From positions 2,957,751 through 3,021,750 of the forward strand of contig NZ_KI632509.1 in assembly GCF_000504245.1 (NCBI RefSeq): a stretch of 64,000 bases of DNA, read 5' to 3'. The position numbers were made by a program, and so were the translations under genes. Of this stretch, positions 33,367 to 41,175 are shown one piece after another. Below the pieces are notes generated by a model. It was not told the origin of the DNA and did no database searches. It saw only the letters and a program-made list of their open reading frames with translations. The first letter of the stretch is position 1, and every line of letters begins with the position of its first letter. Source of the stretch: Haloechinothrix halophila YIM 93223. GTDB taxonomy: Bacteria; Actinomycetota; Actinomycetes; Mycobacteriales; Pseudonocardiaceae.

Positions 33367-34026
33367 TTAGCCATCCATGTCGAAGTCGGTCAGTGAATGC
33401 CCGTCCTCCACCGCGTCGAACTCGTCGGCGACGTTCTCGAATGTCGCGTGAGTGAAGTCATCGGACGTCGACGCGATCGCGTGCTCCGGCTCGGCGTCCC
33501 CGACGTCCGCGACCGCGTGCTCTGGCTCGGCGTCGGTGACGTCGGCGATCGCGTGTTCCGGTTCCGCATCCCCGGTCTCACCTGGCGCCGCGACGCTGTC
33601 GGGCTCGACCTCATTCAAGTCAGCGCCAGCGCCGAATTCGAAACCAGCGAAGTCCTCGTTGACGTCCGGCTCATCGCGACCGTCGTCCACCGCCTGGGCC
33701 GTGTCGCCATTCATCGTGACGACGCCGTTGATGTCGGTGGTCGAGTTCTCGCCGGTTGTGTGTTCAGCGCCAAGCGCGGTTGACGCGTTCCCATGCGAGG
33801 TGTCGGTCGATTCACCGTCGATGCCGTCGATCGTCAGGAAGGGGTCGGTGCTGCCCTGCTCCGGCTCTCCGGTCTGACCGAATACCGGTGGCGGCGGGGG
33901 GTCCGGTGGTGGCGGCCGGTCGGGGCCCTCCGGTACCGGTATCGGGCCATCCGGCCGCTCGGTGTCAGGGTCGTCCGGCGGGTACGGAGTGTCCCTGCCA
34001 GTCTGCGGGAACTGGTCGCGTGTCAT
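33367..34026 (-). CDS. Acidic low-complexity protein with Asp-Ala-Glu-Pro-Glu-His repeats
   Basis: 219 residues, strongly acidic and probably disordered. The N-terminus is proline-rich (GPDRPPPPDPPPPPVFG). The C-terminal half repeats DAEPEHAIADV three times (DAEPEHAIADV, DAEPEHAVADV, DAEPEHAIAST). There is no signal peptide or membrane segment. The ATG at 34026 has AAGGGAGAG upstream. It is the first gene of the pair with the secreted protein downstream, and may be a cytoplasmic chaperone, a metal buffer or a partner of it; that is speculation. The 268 bp upstream hold no gene I can support. Confidence 0.7.
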   Translation of the reverse strand: MTRDQFPQTGRDTPYPPDDPDTERPDGPIPVPEGPDRPPPPDPPPPPVFGQTGEPEQGSTDPFLTIDGIDGESTDTSHGNASTALGAEHTTGENSTTDINGVVTMNGDTAQAVDDGRDEPDVNEDFAGFEFGAGADLNEVEPDSVAAPGETGDAEPEHAIADVTDAEPEHAVADVGDAEPEHAIASTSDDFTHATFENVADEFDAVEDGHSLTDFDMDG

Positions 34027-34294
34027 CGTGCTCTCCCTTCGCGCTGCCGGTGACGATGGCCTTCTTCCTGAAACCGTGGCTCCGTGCGTTCAGCGCGCAC
34101 ATCGGGGAAGACCCCCGTCTCACCCGCCGCCCATAGGGGGCTCGGCTCAGGAGCGGTCGCTAGGGTCCGGTTTCGGGAGCAACCAGCCGAGTTGATCTCG
34201 ACGGTCTACCGAGCTCGCCGCGTTGGAGCGCTTTCGATGCGCGGGGACGCGGAGCGGATGCACGATAGGAGAAATCAGTAGCCGCCGTCGCAGG

Positions 34295-34792
34295 CTAGGC
34301 GCCGCCCGGCTCATCGTGCCGACGGTACATCGCCGTCATGGTCTCGCTCGGGTCCAGTCGCTGCAGGATGGCGTCGGTGATCGCGGTCAGCTGGGTGATT
34401 TGTTCTGGCGTGAGTGCGTCAATGATGTGTTCGCGCACGGTGGCGACATGCCCTGGCGCTGCCTCCCGCACCTTCTGCCACCCTTCGGCGGTGAGCTGGG
34501 CGTTGGTCGCTCGACGGTCCTCGGGACAAGAAGCCCGCTCGACCAGTCCGCGATCCTCCAAACGCTGGACCACGTGAGACAGCCGCGGCAGCGTCGCGTT
34601 CGTCTGCGCCGCGAGCGCCGTCATCCGCAGTGTTCGGCTCGGGGCCTCCGACAGCATGGCGAGCACGTAGTACTCGAAGCTGGTCAAGCTGGAGTCCCTG
34701 CGCAGCTGGGAGTCGAGAACCCCGGGTAGCAGTTCGACGACCGCGACCAGCCGCACCCAAGCCGCGAGCTCGTCCTTTGTCAGCCACTTCAC
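34295..34792 (-). CDS. MarR-family transcriptional regulator
   Basis: About 165 residues. The winged helix is typical: DSSLTSFEYYVLAMLSEAPS, RMTALAAQTNATLPRLSHVV, QRLEDRGLVERASCPEDRRA. MarR proteins are often relieved by phenolics or oxidants; one Cys (ERASCPEDRR) lies in the wing. GTG at 34792 or 34798 is the likely start, since no ATG fits. It is divergent from the DoxX gene with two matching TTGT-n4-ACAA palindromes in between. Confidence 0.9.
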   Translation of the reverse strand: MKWLTKDELAAWVRLVAVVELLPGVLDSQLRRDSSLTSFEYYVLAMLSEAPSRTLRMTALAAQTNATLPRLSHVVQRLEDRGLVERASCPEDRRATNAQLTAEGWQKVREAAPGHVATVREHIIDALTPEQITQLTAITDAILQRLDPSETMTAMYRRHDEPGGA

Positions 34793-34816
34793 ATCCACGA
34801 TTCTGCCCGACAAAGG

Positions 34817-34828
34817 TTGTCGGAACAA
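34817..34828. promoter_or_regulatory. MarR operator 1
   Basis: TTGTCGGAACAA is a palindrome of the TTGT-n4-ACAA form and is followed by CTAAA. It lies 25 bases from the MarR start. Confidence 0.6.
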
Positions 34829-34849
34829 CTAAACGATCGTTACGATTAC

Positions 34850-34861
34850 TTGTAGTGACAA
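34850..34861. promoter_or_regulatory. MarR operator 2
   Basis: TTGTAGTGACAA repeats the TTGT-n4-ACAA palindrome, also followed by CTAAA, 33 bp from the first site (three helical turns), on the DoxX side of the divergent promoter. Confidence 0.6.
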
Positions 34862-34944
34862 CTAAATGAGTCAGGCCGGGCGCCACGGTCGCTCACCGGC
34901 CACGCCCACCACTCACCCATCGCTATCTCGGAGGGATCGACCAC

Positions 34945-35406
34945 ATGCGCACTCTGCTGCACCCCGCCACCAGAACCCCCGTTCTGGCAGACCTCGCCCT
35001 GCTCGTCTCACGTGTCGCGCTGGGCGTCATCCTGATCGCACACGGCTGGCAGAAGTTCAACGAATGGACACTGAGCGGCACCGCCGCCGCCTTCGGTGAC
35101 ATGGGCATTCCAGCCCCCACCGTCGCCGCTACCTTCGCCACCGCCGTGGAACTCCTCGGCGGCGCCGCGCTCATCCTCGGCGTGCTCACCCCGATCGCCG
35201 CCGTACTCAACATGGTCATCATGCTTGGCGCGCTGCTGCTGGTACACATCGGGAACGGTGTGTTCGTCGATGACGGCGGGTTTGAACTCGTCCTCGCTCT
35301 CGTCGCCGGGTTGCTCACCATCGCCGTACTCGGCGCGGGCAAGTTCAGCATCGACGGCATCGTGCGCCGCTCCTCGTCCACCACCACCGCGGCAGCTACC
35401 CGATAA
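34945..35406 (+). CDS. DoxX-family membrane protein
   Basis: 153 residues, four predicted helices. LLVSRVALGVILIAHGWQKF, ATFATAVELLGGAALILGVL and VFVDDGGFELVLALVAGLLT are the hallmark DoxX segments. In actinobacteria DoxX proteins support membrane redox and thiol stress resistance. The ATG at 34945 has GGAGGGA upstream. The divergent MarR gene with its two operator boxes suggests induction by a small-molecule or oxidative signal. Confidence 0.92.
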   Translation: MRTLLHPATRTPVLADLALLVSRVALGVILIAHGWQKFNEWTLSGTAAAFGDMGIPAPTVAATFATAVELLGGAALILGVLTPIAAVLNMVIMLGALLLVHIGNGVFVDDGGFELVLALVAGLLTIAVLGAGKFSIDGIVRRSSSTTTAAATR

Positions 35407-35494
35407 CCGCGCACGGCCGACCGCGGCGCTACGTTCACGTCGGCCGCGGGCCGCGGTCGGCCTGCTGATACCGGTTCAGCGCGGTGACATCTCG

Positions 35495-36040
35495 CTAGGC
35501 GCTGGGCCGGTTGATTCGGGTGAGCGCCGTTTCGTGGACGACGAGATCGGCGCGATTGGCGAGCACCATCCGGACAAGGCGCACCGAGGTGAGCGCTGGC
35601 GCGGTGGCCTGGATCGTCGTCAGGGCGACCCGGGCCGCGTCGTCCATGGGGTAACCGAACGCTCCCGTGGAGATGGCGGGGAAGCCGATCGAACTGAGTC
35701 CGTGGTCCTCGCCTCGTTGCAGCGCGCAGTGGTAGCAGGATGCGAGCAGTTCGTCGGCCGGTTCGTCGACGCCGTACACCGGGCCGAGACAGTGGATCAC
35801 ATGCGGGTTGGGCAAGCCGTGTCCACCGGTGATAACGCACTCCCCTGGACGCAGCGGCGCGAACGGTCGGCACTCCTCGGCGAGGCCAGAGCCAGCGGCC
35901 CGGTGGATCGCGCCCGCGACCCCGCCCCCGGTCTGGAGTTCGGCGTTAGCCGCGTTAACGATGGCATCGAGATCCCTCTGGCCGACGATGTCCCCGGCGA
36001 CCAGCTCGACACGGACATTCCCGAAGTTGGTCACTGCCAT
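35495..36040 (-). CDS. Macro-domain protein (predicted ADP-ribose hydrolase)
   Basis: 181 residues, essentially one macro domain. The ligand-binding text is complete: LDAIVNAANAELQTGGGVAG, AIHRAAG, GGHGLPNPHVIHCLGPVYG and IGFPAISTGAFGYPMDDAA. MacroD-type relatives remove ADP-ribose from proteins or hydrolyse O-acetyl-ADP-ribose. The ATG at 36040 has GGTGAGGTGAG before it. No ADP-ribosyltransferase is nearby, so this is probably a housekeeping or defence-related hydrolase. The 260 bp upstream hold only a short open tail (LPLGLTQIAIALAANR, minus strand, 36227 onward) that I cannot assign. Confidence 0.92.
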   Translation of the reverse strand: MAVTNFGNVRVELVAGDIVGQRDLDAIVNAANAELQTGGGVAGAIHRAAGSGLAEECRPFAPLRPGECVITGGHGLPNPHVIHCLGPVYGVDEPADELLASCYHCALQRGEDHGLSSIGFPAISTGAFGYPMDDAARVALTTIQATAPALTSVRLVRMVLANRADLVVHETALTRINRPSA

Positions 36041-36300
36041 CGCTCACCTCACCTGACTGCTTGCCGTGTGACGTGGCCGTGCCCGCGAGGTGCTCAGTTC
36101 ACGCCAGTTCGACTCAAGCCGTCGGCCGCTGCCTACATGAGTCAGCGTAGGTGCTCGTCGGGTGACTCGCCTCCCACCAACGGGCACCGTGCTGATCGGC
36201 TGAGACCGAGCCCGCCAAGAACACGATCATCGGTTGGCTGCCAGCGCGATCGCGATCTGCGTCAGTCCGAGCGGCAGGCTTCGCAGCGCGGCCAAATCAG

Positions 36301-36837
36301 CTAATTCCCGGTGAGCTGGTTCTTGGCGCCGTCGATGTCGGCAATCAGCCACGGGTCGACCGGCTGATCCTGGCGGAGGACACTGACGGAACCGTTGCGT
36401 TCCAGGATTACGCACTGCACCTCCGCCAGGCGGCGTATGCCGGCACCTCGCAGCACCTGCCGGAGCTCGTCCTCAACCACGTGTGCCTTGCGCATGTTGT
36501 CGTGTAGCAGCCGTGGCCCTGCCATGAGCAGCACCGGTTGCCGGTTCATCAGCCGGTCCATGCCGCGCCACTGCCGGAGGAGACCGAGCAGGCCCTGCGT
36601 GACGAAGAAGGTGGCCAGCGCGACCACCCCGATCGCCAGCGTCGGTATTTCCAGCAGCACGGTCCGCCCCATCACCGCACCGAGAGCGATGACGCACCCG
36701 AGGTCGAAGCTGGACATGCTGGCGAGGCTGCGCTGTCCGATGAGTCGCACCAGGATGATGAAGGCCAGGTAGATGCCAACGGTGGTGATGACGACTGTCG
36801 CGGCGGTTGACGCGCTGATCGTGAACTGCTCGGTCAC
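36301..36837 (-). CDS. DUF421 (YetF-like) membrane protein
   Basis: 178 residues. An N-terminal three-helix region (VVITTVGIYLAFIILVRLIG, SSFDLGCVIALGAVMGRTVL) is followed by the YetF/DUF421 cytoplasmic domain (RQPVLLMAGPRLLHDNMRKA, QVLRGAGIRRLAEVQCVILE, NGSVSVLRQDQPVD). Function is unknown in the family; some have been linked to stress. The GTG at 36837 has GGAGGAAG at proper distance. Confidence 0.9.
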   Translation of the reverse strand: MTEQFTISASTAATVVITTVGIYLAFIILVRLIGQRSLASMSSFDLGCVIALGAVMGRTVLLEIPTLAIGVVALATFFVTQGLLGLLRQWRGMDRLMNRQPVLLMAGPRLLHDNMRKAHVVEDELRQVLRGAGIRRLAEVQCVILERNGSVSVLRQDQPVDPWLIADIDGAKNQLTGN

Positions 36838-37000
36838 TCGCTTCCTCCGTGCGTACCTCGCGGACGATGAGCGCGAGCGTATCCCTGGTAGTGGCCAACC
36901 GCCTGCTTGACGGCAGCATCTGAATGGCAACTCCGTGGCCGCACCGCCGGCGACCTACCTCGGCCTATGCGAGACGCGCGGCCCGTCATTGACCATTGCA

Positions 37001-37022
37001 TACCGGATATGCATACTCGGTA
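37001..37022 (+). promoter_or_regulatory. Probable PadR operator
   Basis: TACCG (37001-37005) and CGGTA (37018-37022) flank an ATGCAT core. The element ends three bases before the PadR ATG, so the transcript must be leaderless or repressed directly at its start. Confidence 0.5.
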
Positions 37023-37025
37023 TCC

Positions 37026-37628
37026 ATGTCGGTGAAGCATGGCCTGCTGGCGTTACTCCAGGACGGGTCGAAGTATGGGTACCAACTGCGCGCGGAGTTC
37101 GAATCGGCTACCGGAGCCACCTGGCCGCTCAACATCGGCCAGGTCTACTCGACCCTGGCCCGGCTGGACCGGGACGGCCTGGTCGAAGCCGTCGGCGCCA
37201 CGGGAGACGAGGACGACGACACTCGGTCGCGGTATCGGATCACCGACGCCGGGCGGGCGGAGCTGCACGGCTGGTTCGACACCCCGGTCGCCCGCCGTGA
37301 CCGGCCGCGCGACGAGCTGGCGATCAAGCTGGCGCTGGCGGTCGCTGTGCCAGGGATCGACGTCCGCGCCATCATCCAACGCCAGCGCACCACGACGATG
37401 CGATCGCTGCAGGAGTTGACCACCCTCAAGCGCAACGCCGCCGCGGACGACGTGTCCTGGCTGCTCGTCGTGGAGTCGATGATTTTCGCGGCCGAGGCAG
37501 AGATCCGCTGGCTCGATCACTGCGAGGCCATGCTGGTCCGCGTTGCCCGGAAACCAGCGGGCGGCAGCACGGGTACATCCGACCCCGCGGGCCTGGCCGG
37601 ACCCGACGCGATTGGAGCACCTCGATGA
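37026..37628 (+). CDS. PadR-family transcriptional regulator
   Basis: 200 residues. The PadR winged helix is clear (GLLALLQDGSKYGYQLRAEF, WPLNIGQVYSTLARLDRDGL), followed by the long Vir_C-like helical domain (RDRPRDELAIKLALAVAVPG, LVVESMIFAAEAEIRWLDHC). I chose the ATG at 37026; there is no ribosome site, so a leaderless message is likely. Its stop overlaps the ABC ATPase start (ATGA), making a three-gene regulator-exporter operon. Confidence 0.9.
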   Translation: MSVKHGLLALLQDGSKYGYQLRAEFESATGATWPLNIGQVYSTLARLDRDGLVEAVGATGDEDDDTRSRYRITDAGRAELHGWFDTPVARRDRPRDELAIKLALAVAVPGIDVRAIIQRQRTTTMRSLQELTTLKRNAAADDVSWLLVVESMIFAAEAEIRWLDHCEAMLVRVARKPAGGSTGTSDPAGLAGPDAIGAPR

Positions 37629-38386
37629 CAGCCACCGCGCCGAGTCCGCACCCTGCCGGGACCGCCACCGGAGCCTATGTCGATCTCCGCGCGCTGACTC
37701 GAACGTTCGGCGAAGGGGAAACGGCCGCGCACGCGCTGCGCGGCGTGAGCCTCACGATTCAAGCTGGTGAGCTCGTCGCGGTGATGGGGCCGTCAGGGTC
37801 AGGGAAGTCCACGCTGCTCACCTGCGCGGGTGGCCTTGACCTGCCGACGAGCGGCGCGGTGCTTGTCGGCGGCGTCGACATCACCGCGCTGAGCCGAAGT
37901 GCTGTCGCCGAACTCCGGCGGCGGCGGATCGGCTATGTCTTCCAGGACCTGAACCTGATTCCCGCACTGACCGCGGTGGAAAACGTCGCCCTGCCGCTCG
38001 AGCTTGACGGCATCCGTGCCCGCACGGCGCGACGGATGGCCGCCGATGCCCTCGACGAAACAGGTATCGGGAAGCTGGCCGAGCGATTCCCGGACGACAT
38101 GTCCGGCGGCCAGCAGCAGCGGGTGGCGATCGCACGGGCGATCGTCGGCGACCGCCGAGTGCTGCTGGCCGACGAACCCACCGGAGCGCTTGACTCGGAG
38201 ACAGGGGACACGGTGCTGCGGTTGCTGCGGGACCGCTGCGACTCGCACGGCGTCGCCGGAATGCTGGTGACCCACGAAGCCCGGCACGCAGCATGGGCCG
38301 ACCGGATCGTGTTCTTGCGCGACGGTGTGCTTGTCGACGAGTCCGGTCCTACCCCTAGCATCGAGACCCTGCTGGACGAGTCATGA
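37625..38386 (+). CDS. ABC transporter ATP-binding protein (LolD/MacB-like)
   Basis: 253 residues. Walker A GPSGSGKST, Q-loop FQDLNLIPALTAVENV, signature MSGGQQQRVAIARAIV and Walker B VLLADEPTGALDSETG are all intact, with H-switch LVTHEARHAA. It is the LolD/MacB/FtsE type that powers FtsX-like permeases. It is coupled by ATGA overlaps to the PadR gene before and the permease after. The substrate is probably an amphiphile, antibiotic or signal at the outer membrane face; not known. Confidence 0.95.
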   Translation: MTATAPSPHPAGTATGAYVDLRALTRTFGEGETAAHALRGVSLTIQAGELVAVMGPSGSGKSTLLTCAGGLDLPTSGAVLVGGVDITALSRSAVAELRRRRIGYVFQDLNLIPALTAVENVALPLELDGIRARTARRMAADALDETGIGKLAERFPDDMSGGQQQRVAIARAIVGDRRVLLADEPTGALDSETGDTVLRLLRDRCDSHGVAGMLVTHEARHAAWADRIVFLRDGVLVDESGPTPSIETLLDES

Positions 38387-41043
38387 CCGGCTGGCGGACG
38401 GCACTGTGGATCGCGTGGCGGACGGCACGCCGCTCCCCGGGCCGCACAGTGCTCATTGCCGCACTGATCGGCGTGCCCGTCGCGGCGGCGGTGTTCCTGG
38501 CCATCCTGCTACGCACCACCAACCCGAGCGGCGAGCGACTCGCCGACATCGAAATGGGCACCGCCGACGCCGCTGTCCAGGTCACCGAGTACTCGTCGGT
38601 GCGGCTCGAACCCCATGTGTGGGGTAGCGAGCTGAGCTGGCAGCCGCGGTCGGAGAAGACCCCTACCAGACCAACGGACGACGTCGATGTGCCGTCGCTC
38701 CTTCCGGCAGGCACGACCGTCACCCCGGTGGCCGAGACGTCGGCATCGGTGACGGTCGACGGGGTGCGGGCAACCTACGACGTCCGGCTCCTCGACGGGA
38801 CGCTTCCGCTGAACGACGGCCGGTTCCGGCTGGAGGCGGGACGGATGCCCGCCGAGCCGGGCGAGGTCGCCGTCAGTGACCCGCTCGCGACCCGCTACGG
38901 CTGGTCCGGCGAAGATCTCAAGGCCGGAGCCGCACTGACCACAACGGACGGACAGCGCTACACCGTCACCGGGATCGCCTCACCGATCAGGGGTATCGGC
39001 TACCGGATCATCTGGGCACCGCCCGGCTCGCAGCTGTTCGCCAACGGGCAGGAGCCGCAGCGCTACCTCGCGGACCTGCCCGCCGACGCCGACGTGGCGG
39101 CACTCCAGCGCTCGCTGGCGCGCACCGGTGTTGTGCTCACGCCGAGGGCGACGGTCGTCGACCCGCCATCTGACTCCGCGAGCGGCTGGGAACAACCACA
39201 GATGGTCGCGCTGCTGGCGTTGTTCGTCGGCTTCGGGGTACTGGAGATCGTGCTGCTCGCCGGTGCGGCGTTCGCGGTCGGTGCCCGCAGGCAGGTGCGC
39301 GAGCTCGGACTCGTCGGCGCGCAAGGCGGAACCGCGCGCGACGTCCGCCGGATCGTGCTCGCGCAGGGATTGGTGCTCGGCGCCGTCGGCAGCGTGGCAG
39401 GGGCCGTGGCAGGGGCCGGTGTCGCCGTCGCGGGGCGGCCGCTGTGGGAGCGGGCCACCGACATGGCGATCACCGGCTGGGACTTCCCTATCGTGGTGAT
39501 CCTCGCGGTGGTGGCGATCGGGATCGTGGCCGGGCTGGGGGCGGCGATTGTCCCGGCGCGTACGGCGTACCGGATGCCGGTGGTGGCCGCGCTCAACGCC
39601 CGGTTCCACGCCGAGAGCCTGCGCACCCGAATCCCCCTCTGGGGCGTGCTCCTCGTGGCCGCTGGGATCGCCGCCGTAGCCGCCGGGTCGGCCCTGCTCG
39701 GCTCCGAGTTCGCGGCTCAGACGGCGCGCTACCCCAATGGGTCCGGGTCCGGGTCCGGGGTGACGCCAACCGGACCGATCGCCCTCGTGCTGCTCGGCAT
39801 CACGTTGGTGGTCGCCGGGCTGGTGTGGATTCTGCCCCGGCTGGTCGCCACCGTCGCCAGGATCGGTGCAGCGATGCCGCTGTCGGTCCGGTTGGCACTG
39901 CGCGACGCCGGGCGGCACCGGCACCGCACCGGCCCTGCCGCCGCGGCGATCATGATGGCGGTGGCGGCGTCGGTCGCGATGTCGTACGCGCTCGCCAACC
40001 AACTCGCCGACGACAAGCGGCACTATGTCCCGGTGACCCGGCACGGCGACGCGGTGCTGCCCGTCAAGTCCCCGGCCGACGACCCATACCAGCCGGCCCC
40101 GACCTACAGCACGGACCTGCTCGACCGGCTGACGGCGGAGCTGCCGGTGGAGCGAACATTCCAGAGCGGCGCGCTGTTCCGGCCCGCGACGCCCGGCTCT
40201 GCCACGATCTCTGAGGAGCAGCTGCCAGGTGCCCAAGTCACGACCCCCGGCGGCTGCGGAGTCGGGTGCATGAGCGCCGACCCGGTTCGCGTGATCGACC
40301 CGGCGATGCTGGGGAGATTGGCCGGTGACGCCGCCAGGGACGAGACCGCCGCACTCCGGGCCGGGAACGTGGTGGTGGCATCGGCCGACTCGATTCGCGA
40401 CGGCACAGTACGCGTCGACCTGGCTCCAGAGGCGGCACCACGGAAGCGACAGCGGATCCCCGCCGTCGTCGCCACCGGCTTGCCGCGAACGGAACTGACG
40501 ACCTCCCCATTGATCAGCCCGGAGACCGCCCGGCGGCTCGGCGACGTCCGGATCGACACCATCACCTTCGCGCTGAGCCGGGAACCGACCGGCGATGAAC
40601 TGGCGGCGGCGGCCCGCATCACCGGATACGATGACGCGCTACGCGTGGAACGCGGTTTCGAGGACTACGGCAACATGGCGATGCTGATCGTACTCGGTGC
40701 CGCGGGTGTAGTGACGCTGCTCGGCACCGGTATCTCCATCGCGCTCTCGGCCGCCGAGGGCCGCGCGAACCTCGCCACGCTGGCGGCGGTCGGCGCCCAG
40801 CCCGGCCGCAGGCGCCGGCTCGCCGCGGCCCAGGCGTGGCTGATCGGCGAGCTCGGCTGTCTGCTCGGCATCGGCGTCGGCTCGCTGTACGGCTACACCG
40901 CACACGTGGCGATCGGCTCGCCGTACCTGGCCGTCCCGTGGACGACACTCGCCGGGATCGCGGTCGCCGTGCCACTGTTCGCCGCCATCCTCGCCTGGCT
41001 ACTCACCCGATCCCGGCTGCCGATGATCCGGCGCGTCGAGTGA
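38383..41043 (+). CDS. FtsX-like ABC permease
   Basis: 886 residues. TM1 (GRTVLIAALIGVPVAAAVFL) is followed by a large extracytoplasmic domain (about 50-260). FtsX blocks follow at about 270-400 (MVALLALFVGFGVLEIVLLA, GLVLGAVGSVAGAVAGAGVA), then a central helix group, a second external domain (about 560-760) and a final FtsX block (MAMLIVLGAAGVVTLLGTGI, GVGSLYGYTAHVAIGSPYLA). This double-FtsX plan is the large mechanotransmission exporter type. It is coupled to the ATPase gene. The metalloproteinase unit starts 132 bp later and might be related by transport, but nothing in sequence proves it. Confidence 0.92.
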   Translation: MTGWRTALWIAWRTARRSPGRTVLIAALIGVPVAAAVFLAILLRTTNPSGERLADIEMGTADAAVQVTEYSSVRLEPHVWGSELSWQPRSEKTPTRPTDDVDVPSLLPAGTTVTPVAETSASVTVDGVRATYDVRLLDGTLPLNDGRFRLEAGRMPAEPGEVAVSDPLATRYGWSGEDLKAGAALTTTDGQRYTVTGIASPIRGIGYRIIWAPPGSQLFANGQEPQRYLADLPADADVAALQRSLARTGVVLTPRATVVDPPSDSASGWEQPQMVALLALFVGFGVLEIVLLAGAAFAVGARRQVRELGLVGAQGGTARDVRRIVLAQGLVLGAVGSVAGAVAGAGVAVAGRPLWERATDMAITGWDFPIVVILAVVAIGIVAGLGAAIVPARTAYRMPVVAALNARFHAESLRTRIPLWGVLLVAAGIAAVAAGSALLGSEFAAQTARYPNGSGSGSGVTPTGPIALVLLGITLVVAGLVWILPRLVATVARIGAAMPLSVRLALRDAGRHRHRTGPAAAAIMMAVAASVAMSYALANQLADDKRHYVPVTRHGDAVLPVKSPADDPYQPAPTYSTDLLDRLTAELPVERTFQSGALFRPATPGSATISEEQLPGAQVTTPGGCGVGCMSADPVRVIDPAMLGRLAGDAARDETAALRAGNVVVASADSIRDGTVRVDLAPEAAPRKRQRIPAVVATGLPRTELTTSPLISPETARRLGDVRIDTITFALSREPTGDELAAAARITGYDDALRVERGFEDYGNMAMLIVLGAAGVVTLLGTGISIALSAAEGRANLATLAAVGAQPGRRRRLAAAQAWLIGELGCLLGIGVGSLYGYTAHVAIGSPYLAVPWTTLAGIAVAVPLFAAILAWLLTRSRLPMIRRVE

Positions 41044-41175
41044 GATCACGTCATCACTATGGCTGACCCATACCGGTGATGACTGTTTCCGTCCGATTGA
41101 CCGAATCGCTCAGGCAGGTTCACGCTGAGTGTCGGATCAACAGCACCGTGCTGCGACGACGTCGAAGGGCTTCAG

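Noticed and set aside
36227-36300. Short minus-strand tail LPLGLTQIAIALAANR as a gene
   Set aside because: No start codon with a ribosome site and no recognisable family; it could be a remnant or chance.
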